From NCBI GenBank assembly GCA_029204225.1, contig CM055110.1, positions 32,548,299-32,612,298 of the forward strand: a DNA stretch of 64,000 nt, read 5' to 3'. A program made the position numbers and the translations under genes. Shown in pieces: positions 11,438 through 21,368 of the stretch. The DNA is from Diphasiastrum complanatum. Its lineage: Eukaryota; Streptophyta; Lycopodiopsida; Lycopodiales; Lycopodiaceae. How positions within the stretch are numbered: the first letter of the stretch is position 1; every line of letters starts with the position of its first letter. Below the pieces are notes generated by a model. The model saw nothing but the letters and a program-made list of their open reading frames with translations. It was not told where the DNA came from and searched no databases.

Positions 11438-11922
11438 AGGTCATGATAGAGTCGTAACTGGACTCTAATAGTTGTTCTCCAAGTGGATGTGTCCAATGCT
11501 TTCAATTCTATTTCTAGAGTTGCGATCTTTTGAGAGCCGTGGGTGGCTGGTGGTGAGTTGGCTCAGCGTATCCCATTTGTGCGGTTGTTCTATGCTTTTG
11601 AGACTCCCCTCTTTTACAATCATTATGTGTGCTTTGGAAAATTTTCTACTATCCAGTAGGCAGCCTGTACTCATCAAGGTGATCCTTTGGGTGGTCCTCT
11701 CTTCGCTCTCGCCCCATTTCGTGCCCTTCGAGCTTCTACAGAGGCCTTTCCCTCTTGCTTATTTCCTTCAGTTGCCGATGACACTCATATCATTGGTCCT
11801 GCTCCTATGGTGCTCCACGCCTTTCATCATTTCTTTGAGTAGTTGGCTTCACTGGGTTTGTCATTTCAACCTCGCAAGTTCTCAGTGTGGTCTCTAGTAG
11901 GTCTTCCCTCGGACTTTGTTCC
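11438..11922 (+). pseudogene. Non-LTR-type reverse transcriptase fragment
   Basis: Joining two or three plus-strand frames gives consecutive RT motifs. QVDVSNAFNSISR is motif A (first catalytic D). IPFVRLFYAFETPLFYNHYV is the following linker. THQGDPLGGPLFALAPFRAL is motif B. PSVADDTHIIGPAP is motif C (ADD). LASLGLSFQPRKFSVWSL is motif D. The QGDPL motif B with an ADD motif C is non-LTR (LINE-like) rather than Copia or Gypsy (YVDD or YIDD). Frameshifts near 11540 and 11660, one in-frame stop near 11843, and truncation at both ends by Copia LTRs (10993-11437 and 11923-12320) make it inactive. No endonuclease domain is present. Confidence 0.72.
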
Positions 11923-12320
11923 TGTTGAAGAGTAATGCCTATTTTACCCCTTTGACTAAGCACTAGTTAAGTTGTAAGCTGTACATAACTCATGGGGCAT
12001 GTTGTTAAATAAATACATGGGACCCCCCTTTTGTAAGTTGAGTAAATTAGTGCAAGTGTCCCACTTTGCCAAGTAGCTCACTCCTATGGTGGACACCTAG
12101 ACCTTCTATGCATGTAAAGGAGGTGCTTGCCTCACAAGGGATTTGGAGGACCCACGCCCTCCTCTCTCTCTCTCTCTAGCAATTTATTTCTTCTTCTAAC
12201 TTTGTGAGGTGCTTATGTAATTCTCCTTGTGTTGATGTTTTCCATAGCCAGGTTTCTCAAACTTTCATAGTTGATCTAGTATTGAAGTTAAGATACTCCA
12301 TAGTTGAGTCTTGCAAATCA
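11923..12320 (+). repeat. Copia 5' LTR
   Basis: Starts TGTTGAAGAGTAATGCC and ends ...CAAATCA just before the primer-binding site at 12324. It contains a (CT)n run at 12161-12177. Confidence 0.65.
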
Positions 12321-12323
12321 TCA

Positions 12324-12335
12324 TGGTATTAGAGC
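12324..12335 (+). promoter_or_regulatory. Copia primer-binding site
   Basis: TGGTATTAGAGC, a one-base variant of the initiator Met-tRNA complement. Confidence 0.75.
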
Positions 12336-12764
12336 AGGTTGTCTAGCCTGTGAGTCTGTGAGTGAGAGAAACTTCAGTGCTCAGATTCTTGAGAAGATTC
12401 TCATCTTCTACAAGCACCTCAATCTTGAAAGAGGGCACTTTTGATCTATAGGAGTCAGATCAGGTTGAGTCTTGCACTGTTGGAGAGCTATTGGCACGGG
12501 GAGTGGGATGATCCAAAAACTTTTTAATTCTGGCTGAGTTTTGGAAGGTCTTTCTGGAGGAGCTTACACAAGAGTAGGGCGCATATTCTGTAGGGGCTTT
12601 TGGTTACTGAACCAGTGGGGCCTAGTGCTAGTGAGGCCATACCAAGTGGCAAAGACAAAAACAGGAGCTGGAGAGTTGCCTTGAAGGTCAAACCCTTGTT
12701 GCTGGAAGTTGTTTCTTTTTTTATCTTTTTCAGGTTGAGCTTTTGTTTGAGCACAGATTATAGC
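12336..12764 (+). other. Copia 5' untranslated leader
   Basis: Non-coding leader between the primer-binding site and the gag ATG at 12765. It includes a pyrimidine stretch 'tttctttttttatctttttcag' region (12711-12733) that resembles a splice acceptor. Confidence 0.5.
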
Positions 12765-12885
12765 ATGGCTAGTCTTGGGGAGAGTTTGCTGGGTGAATCT
12801 AGCAAACTTGATGGCACCAACTAGAGAGTGTGGAAGTTCAAGATAAGAGTTCGAGTGATTGCAAAAGTAGTTGCATAAGTAAATT
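12765..12885 (+). pseudogene. Copia gag N-terminal stub
   Basis: ATG at 12765 gives MASLGESLLGESSKLDGTN, then a stop where the family has a tyrosine, then RVWKFKIRVRVIAK: the standard Copia gag opening L-x-G-T-N-Y-x-x-W-K. The frame is lost just before the kinase exon at 12906. So only the 5' LTR, leader and about 40 gag codons remain, next to the kinase gene. Confidence 0.7.
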
Positions 12886-12905
12886 GATTGGTTTCTCTTA
12901 TGTAG

Positions 12906-13102
12906 GTTGTTGGCATCAAGAAAATGGATCCAATATTGAGCAGAGGTTCACAAGGGGAAAGGGAATTCAGGGTCGAGGTGGATGTGCTCAGTAGGCTCAA
13001 TCATCCAAATCTAGTAGGTTTAATTGGGTACTGTGCTGACAAAAGCCAACGACTGCTGGTTTATGAGTTCATGACACAAGGAAATCTATGAGCTTTTGCA
13101 TG
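12906..13102 (+). pseudogene. Receptor-like kinase exon (subdomains II-V), frameshifted
   Basis: After an acceptor-like 'ttctcttatgtag' the frame reads [60 protein letters not shown]. These are the ATP-binding lysine (IKK), the helix C glutamate (E-x-D/E-V-L-x-R-L-x-H-x-N-L-V) and the hinge (LLVYEFM) of plant receptor-like or cytoplasmic kinases. At 13087-13090 the expected GNL-x-ELLHG is disrupted: 'ctatgagcttttgcatg' puts a TGA in frame, though one shift restores ELLHG. A donor 'gtaac' follows at 13103. The gene is broken here. Upstream exons are replaced by Copia and non-LTR insertions. Confidence 0.8.
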
Positions 13103-13472
13103 GTAACAACAATTTTTACCTATACGCTCACTTGTAGGATTTTTTAAGTCAGAACATCGTCACAAGGCGATTCGAATCAATCATTTTTTGACAATAAGAA
13201 TCCGCTACTGCAAAACAATTTAAGAAATGTAATTTGTAATTATGTTTTTTTAAAAAAATTGTCTGAAAAAGTCAGTTGTTTGGAAAAAAAGGTTTTTATT
13301 GTAAAACTTAGATTCGAATCACTAATCCTGACCAATTGGTTACAGTTCATGTTATTTTGGTCTGCCGACACTGAAGCTCGTGTGTGTTGTGGCTTCCATA
13401 ATGTCCTTGGCTCAGCTTCATTTCAATCATTGTGAAAGCAGATTTCAACTACAATCCCTTGAAACTATGCAG
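13103..13472 (+). other. Kinase intron
   Basis: 370-bp AT-rich interval with a GT donor at 13103 and AG acceptor at 13471-13472. Nothing else seen. Confidence 0.6.
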
Positions 13473-13636
13473 GAGTTCTCAGATTGAAGATGCACTGGCA
13501 TACACGAGTCCGTATTGCCCTTGGAGCAGCAAGAGCACTTGAATATCTTCATACTGGCCAATCATCAGGCAATCCCATCATTCATCGGGACTTCAAATCT
13601 AGCAATATCCTTTTAGCCAACAACCTGCAACCAAAG
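13473..13636 (+). pseudogene. Receptor-like kinase exon (subdomain VIb)
   Basis: Bounded by 'actatgcag' (acceptor) and 'ccaaag|gtaaatc' (donor). It reads [55 protein letters not shown], the catalytic loop with HRDFKSSN, as in plant RLCK/PERK-type kinases acting at the plasma membrane. The activation segment (DFG to APE) and C-lobe exons were not found before 14.5 kb, although introns could be long. Together with the frameshift in the preceding exon this is a decayed gene, not a working kinase. Confidence 0.82.
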
Positions 13637-14515
13637 GTAAATCTTTATCTTCGCTGACAGAAAAAGTAGTACAATCACAGGCAAAATATTTGCAGCATCT
13701 TTATTGTATGCAATGGCAATACCTACTAACGAACTCCAGAGAAAAGCCTATAGTTTCAAAGAACCTTACATATATGAGTTGTATTTGCATCAATGATATG
13801 AAAGGGCAATCACCATTTCTTTGTATACATCCATTGGACATGGATTTAGTCCAGTTTCACTTTTACACATTAATCTATATTGAGGTTAGATCTACTCAAG
13901 CAACCTTTTGTAATTGCGTCATATGCTATTTGGCAATTGTAGCTATTAGCCACAAATTTGATTCATAAGATATCACTAATAGATTTCCAGAGGTTCAATA
14001 GACCACGTTGGGCACTTACATACAAAATATTTGAACTTCATTGTTCTGCATTTAGAGTGCACACTTTTTAACCGGAGTATTAAAAGCAGAAATACATTGA
14101 CAAAGTTGCTTAAGAATGAATTAAAGTGGATGCTGCAATGATAGATCAATCTGAAGTCTTTTAGGGAATTCAAATGATTGCAGGGTGAGAAACTAGAAAG
14201 TGCTACCTTGAGTGAAATGGCAACTTGTGTGATCCAAGACTCATTCGATCCTACACTTGTGAAACCTTGACATTTTTTAACAGACAGCTGAACAATCCGT
14301 CTCTATCCTATGAATACTCCTAGTCAAATTATCTTGAGACTAAGCTAGTGATATTGCTAGCATTGTGACGGTTAGGGGTTGCTGCTGCACTTTTGTTTGC
14401 ATGGTATAGATGATTTGGTTTTCTCAAAGAGACTGACAGATTGGGACTGTACTATGTAGACAAGAAATGATGTTAATACCTCAATATGGTTCAACATTAA
14501 TATACAATAGACACT
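13637..14515. other. Non-coding stretch downstream of kinase exons
   Basis: Begins with the GT donor of the kinase exon. A short in-frame peptide at about 14184-14266 (GEKLESATLSEMATCVIQ) follows an acceptor-like 'attgcag' but is not a kinase block I recognise. Otherwise nothing seen. Confidence 0.4.
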
Positions 14516-14690
14516 TATTGCTGATCAAAGGCTTCACGATTGAGCTTCTCAGTTTTCTTGAGAAATCTATTCTTGTACTCCTCTTTTGTGACATATGTCA
14601 AATATGAATATTCATTGATGATTTGATCATACCAATTGATGATCACAATTGAGGATTTCACACGATCTATTATGAAAAATGTATCCCAAT
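14516..14690 (-). other. Exon-like open stretch, unidentified
   Basis: The minus-strand frame from an acceptor-like 'tatttag' to a TAA reads about 57 codons without a break, charged and helical at the end (YVTKEEYKNRFLKKTEKLNR). No ATG. Not recognised; it may be a terminal exon of a lost gene or a transposon fragment. Confidence 0.2.
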
Positions 14691-14794
14691 TCTAAATACC
14701 CTCCACCTTTGTGATCCATCCTCACTTGATCCATAAATATCAAATGCCTAAGTTATTTCGCATTCTACACAAGAAAGCTAGAGGCATGGATTCT

Positions 14795-15032
14795 CTTAGC
14801 ATACATTTTGTGATCCTACCATAGCTATAACAATGTATGAAACTGTGAGATATGTTCACTCATCATTTACTAAAAAACAATTTATCATCCAAATACATAA
14901 CGAGAAACTTTTCTATGATATCATTCATCATCTGTAAAGTAGTAGTTGTTAAATTTTGAAAATTATGAGAAAAGAGAGCTAAAAAAGTATTAACAATCCT
15001 CGTTTTCCTCTAACTGTCTCTTTTTGTAAAGC
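14795..15032 (+). repeat. Dispersed direct repeat, copy A
   Basis: Matches 15558-15721 with a 70-bp internal difference. Shared landmarks are 'gtgatcctaccatagctata' and 'gagagctaaaaaagtatta'. Confidence 0.8.
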
Positions 15033-15557
15033 GAAACCATGATTCAAAACATGAGTACCAGGGATGATAAGGAACAAGAAGCTTTTACATGTTTCATTTT
15101 CACCATGCAAACATAACTACATGGCATAATCCTTGGGCCATTCCAAAAGAGTGTGTTGTTTCCATAGGTCTCCACTTGTATTTCATTCCTATTTACACAT
15201 CTTGAAATTGATAACAAGTTGTATTTGGTTGTGCCATTGTATGCCCACACCACGAGTTACAATTGCTAGAATATTTTTTTCCCTTGAATATCATTGAAGA
15301 CATAAATAACCACATGAATTTGGCTCATTTGACGTCTCTTTGCCCAATGAGAGAACTTGACAAGCTACACATGGGAGCCAATGACTCCACGCATGAAATA
15401 TGCTTGTAGCTACCTAAACTAGCTTAATTGATTGTCATAGTCAAATTGACGGTGCCTATGCACAACAAGATCACGAGTAAAGTGGGAGAATGGAAAGGTC
15501 TCCTTAAAAATGGTAAGATGCATGGGGCTTGGAGTCTCTCAAAGACTCACAAGATTT
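15033..15557. other. Unidentified spacer between direct repeats
   Basis: A minus-strand frame (15253-15044) is open but not recognised and is probably chance. No other signal. Confidence 0.4.
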
Positions 15558-15721
15558 CTCTTAGTATACATTTTGTGATCCTACCATAGCTATAACAATG
15601 TATGAAAATGTGAGATATGTTCACTCATCATTTACTAGAAAACAATTTATCATCAGAAAAGAGAGCTAAAAAAGTATTAACAATCCTCGTTTTTCTCTCA
15701 TTGTCTCTTATTGTAAAGCGA
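15558..15721 (+). repeat. Dispersed direct repeat, copy B
   Basis: Near-identical to 14795-15032 apart from a deletion of about 70 bp; it abuts the integrase fragment at 15722. Confidence 0.8.
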
Positions 15722-15905
15722 TATTTCACTCCCTTTGAAGTTTGTCATATGGATGTCCATTGTTTCTCTCAAGGTGCAAAGATATATGCCACTTTCTTAG
15801 ATGATCGTTCTAGCTACACTTGGATCTCTTGTCCTTGGATAGCATGGTGTTTGGAACGTTTGAAAAGTTCAAATCTCTTGTTGTTAGTCAACCGAATACT
15901 AGGAT
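15722..15905 (+). pseudogene. Copia integrase core fragment
   Basis: Reads FTPFEVCHMDV, then GAKIYATFLDDRSSYTWI, matching the integrase core around its first two acidic positions (H-x-D and F-I-D-D-x-S-R-Y-x-W). After a frameshift near 15835 it reads KFKSLV, the next integrase helix. Both flanks are unrelated DNA, so this is a short broken piece. Confidence 0.65.
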
Positions 15906-17060
15906 CAAAGTGGATCCAAATTCATTGGTTGGTATAATGATTTAATGTGGTCAAGCAAGAAGTATACGTATAATCTTTGCTAGTGCGCAACAATAATTGA
16001 AAACCTACATAAACTCTCATAGGCATCTTCGTAGTCCTCAAAACTACCAAAAATGAGTGGCCCTGTGAATTTGATTTGTGGGCTAGTGGATGGCCGCAAC
16101 TCAAGAGGTTGGTCATCAATGAGAAACTCAACTAAGGTAGATAAAGACTGTAGGCATCAAAGTTCTTATAGAATAGGACATCTGACATAATCTCTTTTTT
16201 GTGTACAGGATAGGCATGTAGAGGGTTATGGGAACTCTGAGGTCTAGACGGTCTGCAAGCTGCCTCTTTTTTCAAGTACTCATGTAACTATCTGGCTAAA
16301 ATGGCGGCGGCGGTCTCAGTCGTAGCTAACTCTGCTTTGGTATTGGCTATGATCTTCTTTTGAATATTGTCTCATGGATATGTGAACGACTTTCATAGCA
16401 CTAGGTAGAAGCCTCCTCTCTTATGCCACCACCAAATTGAACTACAAACTTATAACCAGAATCAATGGTTTGTAACTAAAGCTTTTTTCGATCAATAAGA
16501 ATTTGATAAAATGTTGTGAGGGACACTTGTGTCAAAAAGAAGAATGACTTCATCGTCTTCTATTGTTTAATTCAACATAATAAACTTAGGTTGATAGACT
16601 ACAAATTTGTTGGTTGTCCCACACAAAAGCTTGCACTATATGTGCTACATTTGGGTTCTCTCTTGAAACTATATTTCCTTTTAACATGACCAATTTTTCA
16701 CATTGAAATTCTCATTGGTTCTACTAGAAAGCCACAACCTCTTGGGAGCATTTTGCTCACTATACCCTGTGGAGAAAAAAATGCATAGATTTTTGTTGTC
16801 CATGCTTCTCAATGAAACCCATCATCGACCTGCCAACAAGCAGCGTCTAGCCAATTTTTGTACAAACTAAGTTCAAAATGGAGGCTGTCTGTCATAGATG
16901 GTTAATCTGCTATCCAGTGCTAACCAACAGGGCATGTGCTACTTATGACTGCACACAACCCACTCGCTCATGAGCTATTGAATCTGCTTTTCTGCTCCAT
17001 GTCGCTTTTAAGAGACGCCAATTCAGCACATTCTTGGGCTAAAATTACTGAAGAGAAGTT
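15906..17060. other. Unidentified DNA
   Basis: No convincing coding, LTR or repeat signal. The GC content rises after about 16.9 kb. Confidence 0.4.
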
Positions 17061-17186
17061 CTAAAGTTCGCCCTCCTGTACATCGCTGTAGTAGCGCCCT
17101 TCAGAGGTCTGAATCTTCAGAGTTTTGTGGGCTTCTGGATCGCTGATTGTGATGCTACCACAGGTCTGTGTTAGACCATTTTGTGG
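17061..17186 (-). other. Possible 3'-terminal coding exon, unidentified
   Basis: The minus-strand frame begins after an AG (17187-17188), runs 41 codons and stops at 17061. It has codon use and a peptide pattern (ITISDPEAHKTLKIQTSEGR, then YYSDVQEGEL) that look like a real protein C-terminus. I do not recognise the family. It lies in the GC-rich island with the tandem duplication at 17483-18106. Confidence 0.3.
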
Positions 17187-17234
17187 CTGCCAACATACGC
17201 AAGTACTGTTGAGTTTTCGGTCAGAGGTATGATG

Positions 17235-17482
17235 TTACAAAATCATTTCTGGCTTTACTAGTGTGATCAGGCCGTTGCACCATATCCGGGTGCTTGTTAT
17301 GAAGCAGAAGCAGACGCGTGGCATACGTAGACCCATAAGTGCATGCAGATAGGCTACACCATGTCTGCATAAGCTGAGATTCAGCAGCACACTATCGTCG
17401 GGTGGTGTAGCGGCCATCTGTAGCCCAAGTGGGGACAGGACAGTGTGAATGGGTAATCTAACGTGGTCACTGTGTCGGATAT
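17235..17482 (-). other. GC-rich island, unassigned
   Basis: Short minus-strand frames (17417-17235 and 17611-17381) are open but disagree with one another and match no known family. This may be the 5' or promoter part of a lost gene. Confidence 0.25.
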
Positions 17483-18106
17483 CGCACTCATTCTGGGCGT
17501 GTCCATTCCAAGGCGGTAGTCGCTAAACGCGATCCTCCGGAGGGAAGGGTCTGTGATCATGGGATGCTGTAGAGGGGAATGCGTAAGGCGGGCAACCGAA
17601 GCAGCGATCACCTCTCACTTCCGCCTGTGTAGGGATAACATGCGCATGTGCTTCCGGTTCAGCCCACTCTTCGTTTCACTCAGACCTCTGTTTGCACTTT
17701 TGCCTTTGCTCATCCATACGCAAATAATTCATGTTCACTTTGGATAGCATGTAGGTAGGTTTGCTCATCCATACGCACTCATTCTGGGCGTGTCCACTCC
17801 AAGGCGGTAGTCGCTAAACGCGATCCTCCGGAGGGAAGGGTCTGTGATCATGGGATGCTGTAGAGGGGAATGCGTAAGGCGGGCAACCGAGCAGCGATCA
17901 CCTCTCACTTCCGCCTGTGTAGGGATAACATGCGCATGTGCTTCCGGTTCAGCCCACTCTTCGTTTCACTCAGACCTCTGTTTGCACTTTTGCCTTTGCT
18001 CATCCATACGCAAATAATTCATGTTCACTTTGGATAGCATGTAGGTAGGTTTGCTCATCCATACGCAAATAATTCATGTTCACTTTGGATAGCATGTAGG
18101 TAGGTA
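17483..18106 (+). repeat. Nearly identical 291-bp tandem duplication
   Basis: Unit 1 is 17483-17773 and unit 2 is 17774 to about 18050; I see about one substitution and one single-base indel between them. A partial third unit (18050-18106) repeats the last 55 bp. The unit is GC-rich in its first half and contains 'gatcctccggagggaag'. The near identity indicates a recent duplication. Confidence 0.92.
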
Positions 18107-18281
18107 GGGATCTCACTTTTTTAGAGGTCCATATTTAACTTTGGTTGTGCTAGCCTGGGTTTTATTTGATATGTATCAATTGTTACACATTTGTTATAGC
18201 GTCTTTTACAAGTTCTACTCTAGGCTCTAAAGTAAAAGTACAAAGTTGTAGCGCTCAAAAAACTTCAATGACCCACCAAGC

Positions 18282-18640
18282 TTGGTTATGATTAAGTCCA
18301 TCCACCCAAACTTTGCCAAAAAAGTGGAGGGCTCAAAGCTCCCTAATAAGAGTGACAGTGTAAACTCTCATTTCTTCACCAATCAAGATGGCACAATCAA
18401 CAAGTACAAGGCTAGGCTTTGTGCTAAAGGTTTTGCTCAAGTTTATGGACTTGATTATCAGGAGACCTTTTCCCCAGTTGCAAAGATGGTATCAATTAGA
18501 ATCATAATTTCTCTTGTTTGTTTTTTCAATTGGCATTCTTCAACTGAATGTCTCTAATGCATTTCTAATGGGTATCTAGAAGAAGAAATTTATATGGTTC
18601 AGCCTATTGGGTTCATCCATGTTCAAATCAGTATAGATTA
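18282..18640 (+). pseudogene. Copia RT N-terminal part, deletion-joined to 3' end
   Basis: Contains TNQDGTINKYKARLCAKGFA, GLDYQETFSPVAKMVSIR and, with a frame change, QLNVSNAFLMG and YLEEEIYMVQPIGF: Copia RT blocks up to the first catalytic aspartate region (here N in D-V-x-N-A-F-L). Immediately after the PIGF block the sequence runs into a purine tract and LTR start (18641-18654), so the rest of RT, including YVDD, and all of RNase H are deleted. Confidence 0.8.
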
Positions 18641-18653
18641 TTTTTAGGAGGAG
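18641..18653 (+). promoter_or_regulatory. Polypurine tract
   Basis: TTTTTAGGAGGAG directly before TGTTAAAATTGG, matching the tract at 3789-3801 on the other strand. Confidence 0.65.
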
Positions 18654-19110
18654 TGTTAAAATTGGAAAAACAATCCATATCGATTTCTTGGCTTGTTACA
18701 AATGTTGTACCATGCAAGTATGTAGCTCATAAATGCAAAATGCCAAGTTTGGCCTACATAGAACTCGAGCTACATGGTTATGTAATGTCTACATTGAAGA
18801 ATACAACTTGCATATAGTTTGTAGACATAGAATTAGCAAAGTCATGCTTGTAGAAACTCGTGGCAATTCACATGCATTAATTGTAAGTGATCCATAGTGA
18901 CATGCAAGGCATGCACAAAGTGTAATGGACACATGCATGATAATTTGTACTTTGTAAGTTAGAACTAGCACACTTGTAAAAAGTTGGTAGAATTTCATGC
19001 ATGGCAAGTGACAAATGTCACATAGACTCTACATGTCACTTTAGTTGTCATTTTGGAATGGATGGATGTGGTTCTACCTCGAGCTACCTCAAACTCCATA
19101 AATATTTGTA
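18654..19110 (+). repeat. Copia 3' LTR (right end uncertain)
   Basis: Starts TGTTAAAATTGG after the purine tract. The right end is not defined; the next coding piece begins at about 19117. Confidence 0.5.
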
Positions 19111-19116
19111 GCTCTC

Positions 19117-20591
19117 CTCACAATCAATTGGTATTGGTTCACTATGGCTCAACACTAACGGTAGAGACAAACGACTCGAAGATGTTCTGTTCGTGCCTAT
19201 GCAACAGCAGGACTTGCTACTAGTGGCAAGAATAGCTGATGCAGGGATGCGTGTAATGTTCTCAGACGAAGCATACAACGTTGCTGATGTAAATACCAGT
19301 ACACTTATCACTCAAAATAGAAAAAAGAACAACCTGTATCACTTGAAGGTACGCCTACCTGTAGATCAAGTGCATCAGACTCATGATGATTCACCAGATA
19401 CTCTATGGCACAGGAGACTATGCCATATGAGTTCAATGACACTATATCAAGCAAGCCATCATGGAGCAATCACAGGGGTGAGCATCTCGAATGCAACCAA
19501 TTCGATGGCCTGTGATGCATGTATGAAGAGTAAGATGTCACGTACTCATTTTGTCAAAGACTCCTATAGAACTACAAAGATTCTGGATCTTGTACATTCA
19601 GACATCTGTGGACATTTCAACATGATCTTAGTAGGAGGCTCAATGTATTATATAACCTTTATTGATGATTACAATAAATTTGCCAGAGTCTACTTTATTC
19701 ATAATAAATCAACAGCATTTGACAAGTTCACGGAGTATGTGAACTGGGCAGAAAGATGCACTGAAAATAAAGTGAAGCAGATCAAAATAGATCAGGGTGG
19801 CGAATACATCTCAAACCGATTCACTAATTTCTGCAATGATCGTGAAATCATTCACAGAAGAACTGCATCCTATACACCACAGCACAACGGTGTTGTAGAA
19901 AGAAAGAACATGACTCTAATGGAAGTTGCCAGGTGCATGATGGCCTATTTGAAGGCTCCAAGGGTGTTGTGGGCTGAAGCAGTAGCTACAATTGCTTACA
20001 TTCAGAACAAGACATGAAAATCTGGTGTTCCTCACACGACACCACACGAATTATGGTGGGGTAGAAAACCCAATTTGACACACATCCGAATCTTTGGTTG
20101 TGCAGCTTATGCACACGTTCCTGATAAGCTTCGAAAGAAACTTCAAGAGAAAGCTAAACAAAGATATCTTGTAGGATATGACAATCATTTGTCATACTAC
20201 ATAGTCTATATGCCAGAGACAAACACAATGAAGACAGTCGGAGATGTCAAATTTGATGAGAGCATAACAATGGCCAACGGTGATCCTGTCAGTTATGAAG
20301 TCCTTGGAAGACAGTACTATGAATTACCAACTGTGATAGAGGGAGCTAGCTTTCAGCTCTTAGTTTGACGAAAAGACACAAAGAAAAAATGTTTGTGAAC
20401 ATTCTGACGAAAAGACACGAACGTGAAATGTTCGTGATACAACAGGAGAAAGTCAGACGACGTGAAAGTCAGATGACGTGAAAGTCAAATGACTCAAAGC
20501 GACACAAAAATCGAGGCGACATCTTTTGACCTTCATGCTCCAAAGGATTATGAAGATCATGCAAGTACCATGAAGTACAAAAATCCTTATC
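19117..20591 (+). pseudogene. Copia protease end, integrase and RT entry
   Basis: The frame opens with the protease tail (LEDVLFVPMQQQDLLLVARI). It continues with the pre-integrase domain (TLWHRRLCHMSS and a CDACMKSK zinc site). The integrase core follows, with all three acidic residues visible: LVHSDICGHF, TFIDDYNKFARV and DQGGEYISNRF, then HNGVVERKNMTLMEVAR. A single stop at 20015-20017 interrupts it before FGCAAYAHVPDKLRKKL and RYLVGYDNHLSYY. A further frameshift lies at about 20344. The linker ends with 'APKDYEDHASTMKY', the first residues of the RT domain, and then runs straight into an LTR at 20592. RT and RNase H are absent. Copia integrases insert the cDNA into the genome; this copy is dead but relatively well preserved. 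Confidence 0.88.
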
Positions 20592-20985
20592 TGATATGAT
20601 GATGTCGGCGGAAGAACATTAGGACGTGCCTAATCCACCTCTCTTGTAATCCATGATTAGTTATAGATTGTTTAATCTATCTAATCAGATATGCTACTCT
20701 GAATGTATGCAATTACTAGATGTATAAAATACATACAGTAGTAGATAGAAAATGTACTGAATAGAAGTCCGCCTGTGAGCGAGACAATTTTGTAAGCAGG
20801 ATCTATAGAGATCCAAGACTCCGCTAGTAAGCGAGACACTACTCCTGAGAGAACACTATTCTCTCTCACGCTAGTGCGTTGTGTGGGTCTGTCATACAAC
20901 CCTCGAAATCAAGAGGATCAATAGATGATACTATAGCTATTACGCACATATCACTCTCAATTTTGTCTAATCTTGAATGAACTAC
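20344..20985 (+). repeat. Inverted repeat arm A
   Basis: From 'gctagctttcagctct' through most of the LTR. Its reverse complement, with scattered differences, is at 23739-24381. The arms enclose 2.75 kb. Confidence 0.88.
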
Positions 20986-21184
20986 TGTCTGCTATCGCAT
21001 GTGTATCTCACACTGGTTCAGTTTTGTTGAATGTTGTATTAATCTATAACGTAAATCAGCAGTGCCTGTTTACTTTCTAGAGGATTGTAGGAATGATATA
21101 ATAGGCAGTGACTAGCAATCATATCTGAAATACATCCAAATTATTTTAGTTCGTGATTAATTTGATTTCGCTTTAGCAATGTCA
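20592..21184 (+). repeat. Copia LTR between two internal regions
   Basis: Starts TGATATGATG and ends ...CAATGTCA, followed by a primer-binding-like ATATCAGAGTCG. It lies downstream of the integrase piece and upstream of a gag-protease piece, so it serves as a shared LTR in a tandem-like arrangement. An inverted, truncated copy is at 23739-24132. Confidence 0.7.
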
Positions 21185-21196
21185 ATATCAGAGTCG
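21185..21196 (+). promoter_or_regulatory. Degenerate primer-binding site
   Basis: ATATCAGAGTCG resembles the TGGTATCAGAGC consensus and directly follows the LTR end. Confidence 0.5.
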
Positions 21197-21368
21197 TTCA
21201 AATTTCACTTCGTTTCGCCTAGTTTCACTTCATTTTGTTTCATTTTGTTTCAGAGCTTAATTGCAATTTGCGTTCCATCATCATTTTTTGCATTATTGCA
21301 CACTCAAGATGTGAAATGGTGATTCACTACAGAATCACGTTAACCAGTTTAACAATCTCTTGCAATAG

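Noticed and set aside
13690-13968. 92-codon ORF after the kinase exon
   Set aside because: Begins inside the presumed intron, no kinase motifs, and peptide composition is consistent with a chance frame.
19084-19311. Minus-strand ORF overlapping the Copia protease-integrase
   Set aside because: Shadow of the plus-strand pol frame.
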